Shown in pieces: positions 27,019 through 35,541 of a stretch of DNA of 64,000 bases. The notes beneath the pieces are model-generated. The model was not told where the DNA came from. It did not search any database and was given only the letters and a program-made list of their open reading frames with translations. The stretch is taken from positions 124,001 to 188,000 of the forward strand of contig NZ_VLLF01000006.1 of the NCBI RefSeq assembly GCF_007830545.1. The letters are read 5' to 3'. Numbering within the stretch: the stretch's first letter is position 1; the number at the start of each line of letters is the position of its first letter. The translations under genes were made by a program, and so were the position numbers. This stretch comes from Roseibium hamelinense. GTDB taxonomy: Bacteria > Pseudomonadota > Alphaproteobacteria > Rhizobiales > Stappiaceae.

Positions 27019-27975
27019 ATGGGGGACATCCTACAGCTGGTCCTGAAGAGACTTGGCTTAGGTGTGATCACGCTTCTCGTGGTTTCTATCCTGATCTTTT
27101 TTGCAGTTGAACTTCTTCCCGGCGACATCGCGCAAGCGGTTCTCGGCCAAGGGGCCACCGACGAGACCGTGGCGGCCTTGCGGCAGAAACTCGGCCTCGA
27201 CCAGCCTGCTATCCTGCGCTACTTCCAATGGCTCGGCGGGGCCTTGACCGGAGATTTTGGCGTATCGCTGGTGTCGGGCGAACGCGTGAGCGCGGCGATT
27301 ACCGATCGGTTTGTCAACACGCTATTCCTTGCGTCTTACGCTGCCGTGATTGCGGTTCCGATCTCGATCATTCTGGGTGTTATCGTTGCGCTGTTGCGCA
27401 ATACGTTATTCGACCGTGTGGCAAACGTCGCCACACTGACGTCGATCTCGTCTCCCGAGTTCTTTCTCGGCTACATACTGATCCTGTATTTCGCCGTCAA
27501 GACAAGCTACTTCCCTGCGATCGCGAGCCTCAGCGCCGATATGACTTTTGGCGAGCTTCTTCACCGGACGTTTCTTCCTGCGTTGACGCTGGTACTGGTC
27601 GTGACTGCCCACATGATGCGCATGACGCGCGCTGCCATCATCAATCTGCTGGCTTCGCCGTATATCGAGATGGCGCGTCTCAAGGGGGTCCCGCCCTGGA
27701 AGATCATCGTAAAGCACGCATTGCCGAACGCATGGGCACCAATCATCAATGTTGTTGCCCTGAATTTGGCCTATCTCATCACGGGGGTTGTCCTCGTTGA
27801 GGTTGTTTTCGTGTATCCGGGGATTGGCCAGCTGCTGGTAGATGCGGTTGCCAAACGCGACTTCCCGATTGTTCAGGCATGCTGCCTTATTTTCGCAGCA
27901 ACCTTCATCCTGCTCAACCTTGCAGCAGATGTTGGGGCCATCTTGACCAATCCGCGTTTGCGGCATCCAAAGTGA
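27019..27975 (+). CDS. Peptide-type ABC transporter permease 1 (DppB-like)
   Basis: 318 residues, about six membrane segments. The DppB-like opening is LKRLGLGVITLLVVSILIFF, then ELLPGDIAQAVLG. The cytoplasmic loop reads YIEMARLKGVPPWKIIVKHALPNA, which matches the family's ATPase-contact helix. I chose the ATG at 27019, with GGAGGG six bases upstream. An in-frame ATG at 26974 would add 15 residues. It pairs with the frameshifted DppC-like permease just downstream and with the tandem ATPase. Confidence 0.93.
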   Translation: MGDILQLVLKRLGLGVITLLVVSILIFFAVELLPGDIAQAVLGQGATDETVAALRQKLGLDQPAILRYFQWLGGALTGDFGVSLVSGERVSAAITDRFVNTLFLASYAAVIAVPISIILGVIVALLRNTLFDRVANVATLTSISSPEFFLGYILILYFAVKTSYFPAIASLSADMTFGELLHRTFLPALTLVLVVTAHMMRMTRAAIINLLASPYIEMARLKGVPPWKIIVKHALPNAWAPIINVVALNLAYLITGVVLVEVVFVYPGIGQLLVDAVAKRDFPIVQACCLIFAATFILLNLAADVGAILTNPRLRHPK

Positions 27976-27985
27976 GGGCAGCGAT

Positions 27986-29051
27986 ATGAGCACATTCGTT
28001 ATCGGCTACTACGCGCTGCTGATTGGGGCATCTTGCCTTGCGGCGTTTTATCAGAAACGGCAAATCTTTATTCTGGTCTTTTCCCTGACTTTGGTTTCCT
28101 TCGTCATGGGAATCATTGGCGGCGTTTCGGCCCTGCGTTTCATTACGATCGCCGCCGGGCTTCTGGCTCTTGCCGCCGGAACGTCATTCGCATTCCGAGA
28201 GTTCCTCATTATCATCACCCCCGGAAGGCGTGGCGAAGGAATTGCGGACAGCTCCGTTGACGGCGGCCTTTGGCATGTTCGTTATTTTCACATATGCAAT
28301 CGCCGGAATATTCGCGCCTGTGATCGCACCATTTGGCGAGGCTGAAGTCATTTCATCGGCTTTTGCACCGCCTGATGCAAACATGCTTCTGGGTGCCGAT
28401 CAGCTTGGCCGCGACATGTTTAGTCGCATCATTTATGGGGCACGAAATACCGTCGGACTTGCGCTCCTTGCGACCATGCTTGCATTTTTGATGGGGGCTT
28501 TGGGCGGGTTGCTGGCTGCAACCAAGGGCGGCTGGTTTGACCAGTTCATGGGCCGGCTCGCCGACGTTATCATGTCGGTTCCATCTTTGATCTTTGCGCT
28601 CTTGATGCTGAGTATCTTCGGAACCAACCTGACAGTTATCGTCGTTGTCGTTGCCGTGATCTACTCACCGCGCGTCTTCCGCTTGACCCGTGCTGTTGCC
28701 GGCAACGTTGTCGTGATGGACTATATCGAGGCTGCCAAGCTGCGCGGTGAGGGAACTTGGTACCTAATCCGCAAGGAAATCCTTCCGAACTCAACAGCGC
28801 CTTTGATCGCCGAGTTCGGCCTGGAATTCTGCTTTGTCTTTCTCTTGATCGCCGGTCTGTCTTTCCTCGGTCTTGGCATTCAGCCGCCGACCGCGGACTG
28901 GGGGTCCATGGTGCGGGAAAACGCGACGCTGATTTCCTTTGGTGAAATCACGCCGTTGATCCCAGCCGCAGCAATTGCGCTTCTGACCGTTGCTGTGAAC
29001 TTTGTTGTTGACTGGATGCTGTTCCGGTCTTCTGGCCTGAAGGAGGTTTGA
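27986..29051 (+). pseudogene. Peptide-type ABC transporter permease 2 (DppC-like), interrupted by a one-base frameshift
   Basis: The ATG at 27986 (GAGGG upstream) opens about 75 residues of membrane segments ending REFLIIITP. The DppC-like core, with GADQLGRDMFSRIIYGARN and the loop YIEAAKLRGEGTWYLIRKEILPN, continues one frame over to the stop at 29051. Removing one C from the CCCCC at 28218-28222 joins the two frames as ITPEGVAKELRTAPLTAAF, a 354-residue protein whose N-terminal extension fits rhizobial DppC homologues as I recall them. It could be a sequencing error, a true mutation, or +1 slippage on CCC-C. Read alone, the second frame opens at an ATG at 28116 with about 45 unrelated residues. 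Confidence 0.82.
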
Positions 29052-29053
29052 GC

Positions 29054-30706
29054 ATGGTTCCGAAAAAAGATGTCCTGCTCGAAATCAAGGATCTTCGGAT
29101 TGAGGGCTATTCGGATGAGAAGTGGATCGAGATTGTCCATGGCATCGACCTTACCCTTCATAAGGGTGAGGTGCTGGGTCTGATCGGCGAGTCTGGCGCT
29201 GGCAAATCAACGATCGGCCTGGCATCGATGGGCTTTGCCCGCGACGGGTGCCGGATTTCCGGTGGCTCGATTGAATTCGACGGCATGGAGCTGACCACCA
29301 CCCCTGAAAACGATCTGCGTGCTCTTCGCGGTTCCCGGATTGCTTACGTTGCTCAATCTGCGGCCGCATCCTTCAATCCGGCACATCGTATCATTGATCA
29401 GCATACCGAAGCCCCGATTCAGTATCGGATCCAGAAACGGGTTGAGGCGCAAGAGGATGCGATGGAGCTGTACCATCGGTTGCGGCTACCGAATCCGGAC
29501 GAGATCGGGTTTCGTTATCCGCACCAGGTGTCAGGCGGGCAGCTGCAGCGGGCAATGACCGCGATGGCCATGGCGTGCCGGCCGGATCTGATCATTTTCG
29601 ATGAACCGACCACGGCGCTGGATGTGACAACGCAGATCGAGGTGCTTGCAGCGATCCGTGACATTGTCGATCAGTTCAATACGGCTGCGATCTATATTAC
29701 TCACGACCTCGCTGTTGTTGCGCAGATGGCTGACACCATCAAGGTGCTCTTGAAAGGCGAAGAGGTCGAAGAGGCGCCGACCGCGCAGATGCTCGACAAG
29801 CCTAAAGAGGAGTATACCAAAAGCTTGTGGGCTGTTCGCAGCTTCAAGCGTCCGCAAAAACAGCGTCCAACAGGTGCAGACGCCGTGCCGATTGTTTCGG
29901 TGCAAGGCATTGACGCTGCTTATGGCAAGACCAAGGTCCTGGATGACGTGTCCTTCGACATCTACCCGGGCATGACTGTTGCTGTTGTTGGCGAATCTGG
30001 TTCTGGCAAATCGACGACGGCCCGGTGCATCACCGGGTTGCTCCCGCCAACAAAGGGCAAGATCCTTTTCAAGGGAGAAGAGTTGCCTGCGCGCTATCAA
30101 GACCGTTCGAAAGATCAGTTGCGACAAGCGCAGATGATCTACCAGATGGCCGATACTGCGCTTAATCCTAAAATTAGGATTTGCGATATCATCGGCCGCC
30201 CGGCGCAGTTCTATAGCGGGCTTCATGGCGGAGCTTTGAAAACACGCGTAGATGAGCTTTTGGACTTGATCGAACTTGATCCGGCCAAATTCTACAGCCG
30301 CTATCCGCCAGAATTGTCGGGAGGCCAGAAACAACGTGTCGGCATAGCGCGGGCCTTGGCTGCTGATCCCGCTTTCATAATCTGCGATGAGGTTACAAGC
30401 GCACTGGACCAACTGGTGGCTGAAGGAATTTTGAAGCTGCTCGATCGGCTTCAACAGGAGTTTAATCTCGCCTACATGTTCATCACACACGATCTTGCGA
30501 CTGTGCGCTCAATCGCGGACGAGGTTGTTGTGATGCAGCGCGGCAAGGTCGTCGAGCAGGGGCCAAAAGACGAGATGTTCACACCGCCCCACCATCCTTA
30601 TACAGACCTGCTTTTGTCGTCGGTGCCGGAAATGGACCCGAACTGGCTCACAACACTTCTCGAAGAACGCGGTGTTGACGACATTGGCGAAGCGGCCGAC
30701 GTATAA
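29054..30706 (+). CDS. Peptide-type ABC transporter tandem ATPase (DppD-DppF fusion)
   Basis: 550 residues holding two complete ATPase domains. Domain one has Walker [10 protein letters not shown] (45-53) and signature VSGGQLQRA. Domain two, from about residue 275, has GESGSGKST and LSGGQKQRV. Both keep the Walker B and H-loop (YITHDLA, FITHDLA). In most systems these are separate DppD and DppF proteins. I prefer the ATG at 29054, seven bases after AGGAGG, over the TTG at 29048. It drives the two permeases upstream. A palindromic hairpin follows the stop. Confidence 0.92.
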   Translation: MVPKKDVLLEIKDLRIEGYSDEKWIEIVHGIDLTLHKGEVLGLIGESGAGKSTIGLASMGFARDGCRISGGSIEFDGMELTTTPENDLRALRGSRIAYVAQSAAASFNPAHRIIDQHTEAPIQYRIQKRVEAQEDAMELYHRLRLPNPDEIGFRYPHQVSGGQLQRAMTAMAMACRPDLIIFDEPTTALDVTTQIEVLAAIRDIVDQFNTAAIYITHDLAVVAQMADTIKVLLKGEEVEEAPTAQMLDKPKEEYTKSLWAVRSFKRPQKQRPTGADAVPIVSVQGIDAAYGKTKVLDDVSFDIYPGMTVAVVGESGSGKSTTARCITGLLPPTKGKILFKGEELPARYQDRSKDQLRQAQMIYQMADTALNPKIRICDIIGRPAQFYSGLHGGALKTRVDELLDLIELDPAKFYSRYPPELSGGQKQRVGIARALAADPAFIICDEVTSALDQLVAEGILKLLDRLQQEFNLAYMFITHDLATVRSIADEVVVMQRGKVVEQGPKDEMFTPPHHPYTDLLLSSVPEMDPNWLTTLLEERGVDDIGEAADV

Positions 30707-30715
30707 CGCAACAAG

Positions 30716-30740
30716 AACCCCCGTGCACCGCATGGGGGTT
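30716..30740. terminator. Hairpin terminator after the peptide-transport operon
   Basis: AACCCCC (30716-30722) and GGGGGTT (30734-30740) form a seven-pair stem that TGC/GCA can extend. It sits ten bases after the tandem ATPase stop and 34 bases beyond the stop of the small gene on the other strand, so it may serve both. No long T run is present. Confidence 0.6.
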
Positions 30741-30773
30741 CGCTTTGGGTCAATCTAAAGTGTTCGGGCGTTC

Positions 30774-30896
30774 TCAGCCGACCATCATGTAGCCAGACAA
30801 AACCATAGCGCCAACCAGAACGGCATAAACGCCGACAACTGCTTGCCAAGAACCACTGTGCTGTCTGTACTCACGGATCCAATCATCACGGGTCAT
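30774..30896 (-). CDS. Small single-pass membrane protein, 40 residues
   Basis: I do not recognise this protein. The minus strand has a textbook ribosome site, AGGAGG, five bases before the ATG at 30896. A 40-codon frame follows, ending in TGA at 30774. The first 18 residues are polar (MTRDDWIREYRQHSGSWQ). The rest, residues 19-40, is one hydrophobic helix rich in V, A, G and M that ends two residues before the stop, so a cytoplasmic N-terminus and an anchored C-terminus are likely. It is convergent with the peptide-transport operon and has a free 300-bp upstream region. The strong Shine-Dalgarno is the main argument that it is real. Confidence 0.65.
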   Translation of the reverse strand: MTRDDWIREYRQHSGSWQAVVGVYAVLVGAMVLSGYMMVG

Positions 30897-31195
30897 TCCG
30901 ACCTCCTAAACTGCCCAAAACCGACGTTGGGATGATGCGTTTGCTGTTAGTGCGACAGGTAGACGAGGGGGGTTAAGATTTCAATGCACAGATTTTAAAA
31001 ACTGTCTGCTTTTTCCGCATAGCTGATTTGTTTGTTATTCAGATGGTGCATGACCCGTTAAACTGGGGCGCCAAATCGGCTGAAACGCGACGAAAATACG
31101 ATCTAGACCCGCCAAAATCATGCCTAGCCATACTGTTTTTGACCGCTCCAAAAAACTCTGTTGGAGTGCCCTTGGCAAAATGGCTTGCTGTTGGC
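30897..31195. other. Intergenic region upstream of the small membrane protein gene
   Basis: 299 bp with no gene. It should hold the promoter of the 40-residue gene. A near-palindrome, ACAGATTTTAAAAACTGT (30989-31006, one mismatched pair), is a possible operator. Nearer the metallopeptidase stop, ctccaa (31146-31151) and ttggag (31161-31166) could form a weak terminator for the leftward cluster. Confidence 0.4.
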
Positions 31196-32158
31196 TCACC
31201 ATGAGTGGCGAGCGGGACGGATAAGGAAACGGCTTGCCATTTCCAGTTTCTGACGCACTACTGGTGAGATGACAAACGGGTAGAGATCTTCCAAGCCCAT
31301 AGAGCGGTTCACATGATTGAGGGCAATGCCCAAGTCCAGCGCCTCCGACAGCCAGTCCATTTCCCGGGGTGCGGGCGGAGACTGCCGCTGAACTGCCATA
31401 CCCACGGCCCGCGCACTGTCGATCACATCCCATAGGTGAAGCACATGCGATGCTGTCTCTGCCCAGTCTTCGTGCGGATGGCTGGAGGCATAGGCGGTTA
31501 TGTAGTTGTCACGCCAATTGGATGCAGGCCCTTGCGCATAGTAATTATCGAGTGCTGAACCGTAGTCCGTTGCCTCGTCACCGAAAAGAGCGTGAAATTC
31601 TGGAAGAAATGCGGTCTCGTCTGACAGCCGGATAAACAAGAAATGCGCAATTTCATGCCGGAAATGGCCGAGCATCGTTCGGTAGGGCTCGCTCAAGTTC
31701 TCTCTGCGCCGCACGATTTCTGTTGGATCTGCCTCGGCGACATCGATCACAATATGCCCGTCCGCATGACCCATGACCGGCTGGCTTCGGCCGAAGGTGC
31801 CGCGTTCAGCGAGTAGGTCAAAACTAGGGCGTGGTCCGGGATCGCCTGCACTGAACCAACCGATACTGATTAAATTCGCGAGCACCCACCGTTTTGCCGC
31901 TTCGGAAATTTTCCAGAGTTCTTGGTTTTCTTCCAAGCCGATATCCGGGGTCGTTATGGTCATTTGGCAAGATGCGCAAAGAAAACGTCCACCGCAGGTC
32001 GCCCAGTTGCACGAAATTTGATCGCGGTTTTCGCAAGCGGGTGCACTATCTCGCATCTCGTCCGCATCAGGATCATAGAAAAGCTCCGTTCCGCAGGTGC
32101 ATGCAAGATTTTCGAAATAAACAGTCCCACGGCACTGAGGGCATTTATAGAGACGCAT
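31196..32158 (-). CDS. Zinc-ribbon putative metallopeptidase (Peptidase_Mx-like)
   Basis: 320 residues. The N-terminus has paired cysteines of a zinc ribbon (YKCPQC and a later CTCG), with more cysteines near residues 40-65 (CENRDQISCNWATCGGRFLCASC). The central HFRHEIAHF (HExxH) motif and a following HPHEDWAETASH segment supply zinc ligands of a gluzincin-like peptidase. I chose the ATG at 32158, which has AAGGGC about seven bases upstream, over 32197. It is the last gene of the cluster with the transglutaminase, ATP-grasp/alpha-E and DUF2126 genes. It may cleave a peptide product or tag made by the ligases. No substrate is known to me. Confidence 0.85.
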   Translation of the reverse strand: MRLYKCPQCRGTVYFENLACTCGTELFYDPDADEMRDSAPACENRDQISCNWATCGGRFLCASCQMTITTPDIGLEENQELWKISEAAKRWVLANLISIGWFSAGDPGPRPSFDLLAERGTFGRSQPVMGHADGHIVIDVAEADPTEIVRRRENLSEPYRTMLGHFRHEIAHFLFIRLSDETAFLPEFHALFGDEATDYGSALDNYYAQGPASNWRDNYITAYASSHPHEDWAETASHVLHLWDVIDSARAVGMAVQRQSPPAPREMDWLSEALDLGIALNHVNRSMGLEDLYPFVISPVVRQKLEMASRFLIRPARHSW

Positions 32159-32245
32159 TTCATTGCCCTTTTTCGGTTTTTGCGTTGTCAGCGCCAATGC
32201 TGTCGCCCGACTAATTCACGGGTTTTCGCGCATGCCTTGATCAGT

Positions 32246-33121
32246 TCAGCGCGGAACGACATCGACGCTTTGTTTTGTTGTCTGGCTACCGGATGTTCGC
32301 AGGACACCCTTAACGGGTGCGATATCGCTGTAGTCGCGACCACGCGCGACCACGATATGATCTGATCCGACCCTAAGCGCGTTCGTCGGATCGTATTCGA
32401 CCCAGCCGATCTCAACGCCGCACCATGCGCGGACCCAGGCGTGCATGGCGTCTGCGCCTTCCAGACGGTCCATACCTTCAGGTGGCAAAGTTCTCAGAAA
32501 ACCGCTGACATAGCCAGCCGGAATGCCGATGCTTCGCAAACACGAGATCATGATGTGGGTGAAGTCCTGACATACGCCGTGGCGGTTTTCAAAGGCTTCA
32601 AGCGCGGCCGTCTCGACCGTTGTTGCCTCGGCATCGAATGCCATATCGTCGTAAAGCGCTTTGCCGATCGCTTCAACCGCGCTGAGCACGGTCATGTCGC
32701 TGTGCGTGTGTTGCAATGCGTAATCGTGAAACAAAAGGTCCGAGACTATCCTGGGAGATGCGCCTAAAAAATGGACCGGTTGGTCCGGCGACATCGATCG
32801 CACTTGGCTGATTTCCGTGGGCAAAATCCGCAAGGGCGGCGATATATCCAGGCCGACTGGTGCTGCCATGCGATCAATGCGGGCTTGAACATTAAAGGCG
32901 ATCTTGGACAACGGCGCCCGGTAAGCGACTTCGGTGACATTATTGCCGAAAAAGTCGGTTCTATCCCTACGTTCATCCGGGTGTGGTTCCGGGTGCAAGG
33001 CGCCGAGAATAAGTCGTTGTTCGCCTTGTATGATTGCAGGAAGCAAGCGTAGTGTATGACGTCCCGCATCTGCCCGGCTGCCATATTCATACGAGATCGA
33101 AAGAGAGATGTCGTAAATCAC
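32246..33121 (-). CDS. Transglutaminase-like cysteine peptidase family protein
   Basis: 291 residues from a GTG at 33121, with GGAGAGG six bases upstream. The usual family opening VIYDISLSISYEYGS follows at once. A beta-rich N-terminal domain precedes the transglutaminase core. The catalytic Cys lies in GVCQDFTHIMISCLRS and the His and Asp in AMHAWVRAWCGVEIGWVEYDPTN. Bacterial members are predicted proteases or amide-bond exchangers rather than cross-linkers. The start overlaps the end of the ATP-grasp/alpha-E gene by 35 bases, which argues for coupling. An ATG at 33187 lies deeper in that gene and gives an atypical N-terminus. Confidence 0.88.
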   Translation of the reverse strand: MIYDISLSISYEYGSRADAGRHTLRLLPAIIQGEQRLILGALHPEPHPDERRDRTDFFGNNVTEVAYRAPLSKIAFNVQARIDRMAAPVGLDISPPLRILPTEISQVRSMSPDQPVHFLGASPRIVSDLLFHDYALQHTHSDMTVLSAVEAIGKALYDDMAFDAEATTVETAALEAFENRHGVCQDFTHIMISCLRSIGIPAGYVSGFLRTLPPEGMDRLEGADAMHAWVRAWCGVEIGWVEYDPTNALRVGSDHIVVARGRDYSDIAPVKGVLRTSGSQTTKQSVDVVPR

Positions 33122-35537
33122 GCAGGCCTCTCCATTGCATATAGGTTTCGGAAATATCTTCAGACAATTCTGCGATCGCTTCGCCAATCTCCCTGAGCCG
33201 ATCCGGTGTTAGGGTATCCGGTTTCGAGATGGCCAATGATGTATGCACTTCGAGAACGGCACGTGATAGGTCCGACAGCTGGCCGTGCTTGTCAGCGCCT
33301 GGCAACTCGGTCAAATGTTCTTTAAGTTCGTTTAGCTGATAAAGGATTGCCCGTGGATTGCGGGTGTCAAGCGCCAGAAGGTCGAGGACTGGAGGGCTGC
33401 TCATGGTGACCGTGTAGCGGCGGGTCATTGACATTGAGCTGTCGGCGACTTCAAGGACCAGCTCCAGCGAGCCTTCGGGTGCGTTCGGTTCTGTGAAATC
33501 GGCAAGCAGTTGCGCCGTAGCATACGCCCGCTCCAGTGAACGTCCGATCCCAAGAAAACGCCAGCCCGTGAGCCGGTACATGTTTTCATGCACTAGTCCC
33601 GAAAATCCAGTGATCTTGCGCAAAAGCAGTCCCATGTCCTGAACGGCGTCTTCGCGGGTGCGTATGGACGATTGCATGATTTCAGCGGTTTGGGCCAGAT
33701 CTGTTAAGGCCAGCCATCCATCTTGTGAAAACCGCTCTCGCACTTTGCTCGCGCTCAAGACGGCCGAGTTAAGTGTGGTCTTCAGCCCGTCCGGAACATT
33801 CTTGGTTGGATAAATGTCCAGGACCTTCAGGAAGGTTCGGGCCCGGGAGACAAGTGGAGCCTCCGGGTCGTCAGCTTCAGACAGGCGCGTGTGATAGGCG
33901 CGTAACATACGTATGACCGCCTCGGCACGCTCTACATAGCGTCCGAGCCAAAACAGGTTGTCAGCAGCTCTTGAGGGAAGTACGCCCGGCTGGGTGCGAA
34001 CGTATTGGGTCTGCTGCCGCTTGAACAGCGTGTCTCCGTCCACGGACGGTTTTCCGCTGATCCAGACATCCGCGGCAGATCCTCCGGCCTGCATCGCGAT
34101 TGCGCTCGGATCGTTTGTTTGGCCGATACGGGCAAAACCGCCCGACATCACCTCCCACCCGGTTTGAGTTCGCGCAAGAAACACACGCAAGCTCATGGGG
34201 CGCGGCGTGAGGGCCCCATCGGAATAAGCCGGTGTGGTGGACAGGGTCACAGCTTCCTGGGCAACAAGCTGGTGCCCATTGGTGTCAAGCCAGCTGTTGA
34301 TTGTTTGGTCGCTCACCGCTGTTTGCTGATCCTTGATGGCCTTGCTATCAGACACCTCGAACGGAAGCGCGGTTGAAAGAGCATTGCTGAACAACATCCG
34401 TTCGGCGTTGCCGGCGACGTAGTGTCGGGCCGCCTCACTGCCGCACCACCATGTCGCAACATTTGGAAGTTTCAGGGGCTCGCCGCGCCACGCCTCGCAA
34501 ATGCGCGGCAAAAACGCAAGCAGTGCACGGGTTTCGACAACGCCTGCGCCGAGGGCATTGACCATAGTCACGCGCCCCGAACGCACTGCTTCGATAAGGC
34601 CTGGTGTTCCAATTCGGGAGTTTTCGTTAAGCTCCAGCGGATCCGCCCAGGCGGCATCCAGGCGACGCCACAACACGCTGATCGGGTGCGATCCTGTTAC
34701 CGTGCGCACCATGAGCTTGCCGTTTTCGACCGTTAGGTCCTCACCCTCCAGCAGCATGAAACCAAGGTATCGGGCAATGTAGGCGTGTTCGAAGTAGGTA
34801 TCGTTGTGAAGACCAGGGGTGAGGACGGCTGCCCGGCTGTTCGGTTCGGCCCGCAAGTCCAGCAACTGGTCCCGAAAGCGGCGGAAAAAACCCGCCAGAC
34901 GCTGAACGTTGGCGCGCGCGAAGAACTCGTTAAAAATGCGCCGCGTCGCTACCCTGTTTTCCAAAGCAAATCCGGCCCCGGAAGGGGCCTGTGCCCTATC
35001 GCCCAGGACCCACCACATGCCATCTGGTCCGCGCCCGATTTCGAATGCGAGGAAATGCAGAAAATGGCCCGATCCCGGCGTAACGCCGACCAGTGGACGG
35101 AGCCATTCGGGGCTCTGTCCGAGCAAACTTGCCGGCAAATATCCGTCGGCAACGAGCTGGTTTGGTCCATAAAGGTCTGCAACAATGTCTTCAAGCAACT
35201 CTGCGCGTTGTATCAAGCCAGTGGCAATCGTATTCCACTCATTGGCGTCGATAATGACTGGGATGTGGCTGAGCGGCCATTCCCGTTCGGCTGCGACTTG
35301 ATCGCCGTATTGACGATAGAAAACACCGGCATCTTTCAGGTATTGGTTCCCGCGTGCAAACCGCTGAGCGATGCTGTCCGCCGACAAGTTGGACAAGTGT
35401 TTGAGGAAGGGTCTCCAGACCGGGCGGACCTGTCCTTCGGCATCCAGCAATTCGTCTGAAACACCGTTCAGCGGAACGTAGGATGCGATCAGGTGGTTGA
35501 TTTCCCCTGTGTCTTGAGAGGCCCTTGAGGTTGTCAT
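33087..35537 (-). CDS. Circularly permuted ATP-grasp ligase fused to an alpha-E domain
   Basis: 816 residues. Residues 1-480 match the circularly permuted ATP-grasp family, with landmarks PVIIDANEWN, WWVLGDRAQAPSGAGFALENR, AVLTPGLHNDTYFEHAYIAR and MVNALGAGVVE. From about residue 510 (LPSRAADNLFWLGRYVERAE) the alpha-helical alpha-E domain follows. These two are usually separate adjacent genes and are predicted to form an amide-bond ligase with a helical partner. It lies four bases after the DUF2126 gene stop and overlaps the next gene, so the cluster is a tight operon. The biochemical product of the family is not established. Confidence 0.88.
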   Translation of the reverse strand: MTTSRASQDTGEINHLIASYVPLNGVSDELLDAEGQVRPVWRPFLKHLSNLSADSIAQRFARGNQYLKDAGVFYRQYGDQVAAEREWPLSHIPVIIDANEWNTIATGLIQRAELLEDIVADLYGPNQLVADGYLPASLLGQSPEWLRPLVGVTPGSGHFLHFLAFEIGRGPDGMWWVLGDRAQAPSGAGFALENRVATRRIFNEFFARANVQRLAGFFRRFRDQLLDLRAEPNSRAAVLTPGLHNDTYFEHAYIARYLGFMLLEGEDLTVENGKLMVRTVTGSHPISVLWRRLDAAWADPLELNENSRIGTPGLIEAVRSGRVTMVNALGAGVVETRALLAFLPRICEAWRGEPLKLPNVATWWCGSEAARHYVAGNAERMLFSNALSTALPFEVSDSKAIKDQQTAVSDQTINSWLDTNGHQLVAQEAVTLSTTPAYSDGALTPRPMSLRVFLARTQTGWEVMSGGFARIGQTNDPSAIAMQAGGSAADVWISGKPSVDGDTLFKRQQTQYVRTQPGVLPSRAADNLFWLGRYVERAEAVIRMLRAYHTRLSEADDPEAPLVSRARTFLKVLDIYPTKNVPDGLKTTLNSAVLSASKVRERFSQDGWLALTDLAQTAEIMQSSIRTREDAVQDMGLLLRKITGFSGLVHENMYRLTGWRFLGIGRSLERAYATAQLLADFTEPNAPEGSLELVLEVADSSMSMTRRYTVTMSSPPVLDLLALDTRNPRAILYQLNELKEHLTELPGADKHGQLSDLSRAVLEVHTSLAISKPDTLTPDRLREIGEAIAELSEDISETYMQWRGLRDLRHLSFDLV

Positions 35538-35541
35538 TGAG

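Noticed and set aside
29531..30490. Open minus-strand frame of 319 codons
   Set aside because: It is antisense to the tandem ATPase gene, whose motifs are unambiguous. The frame shows no domain.
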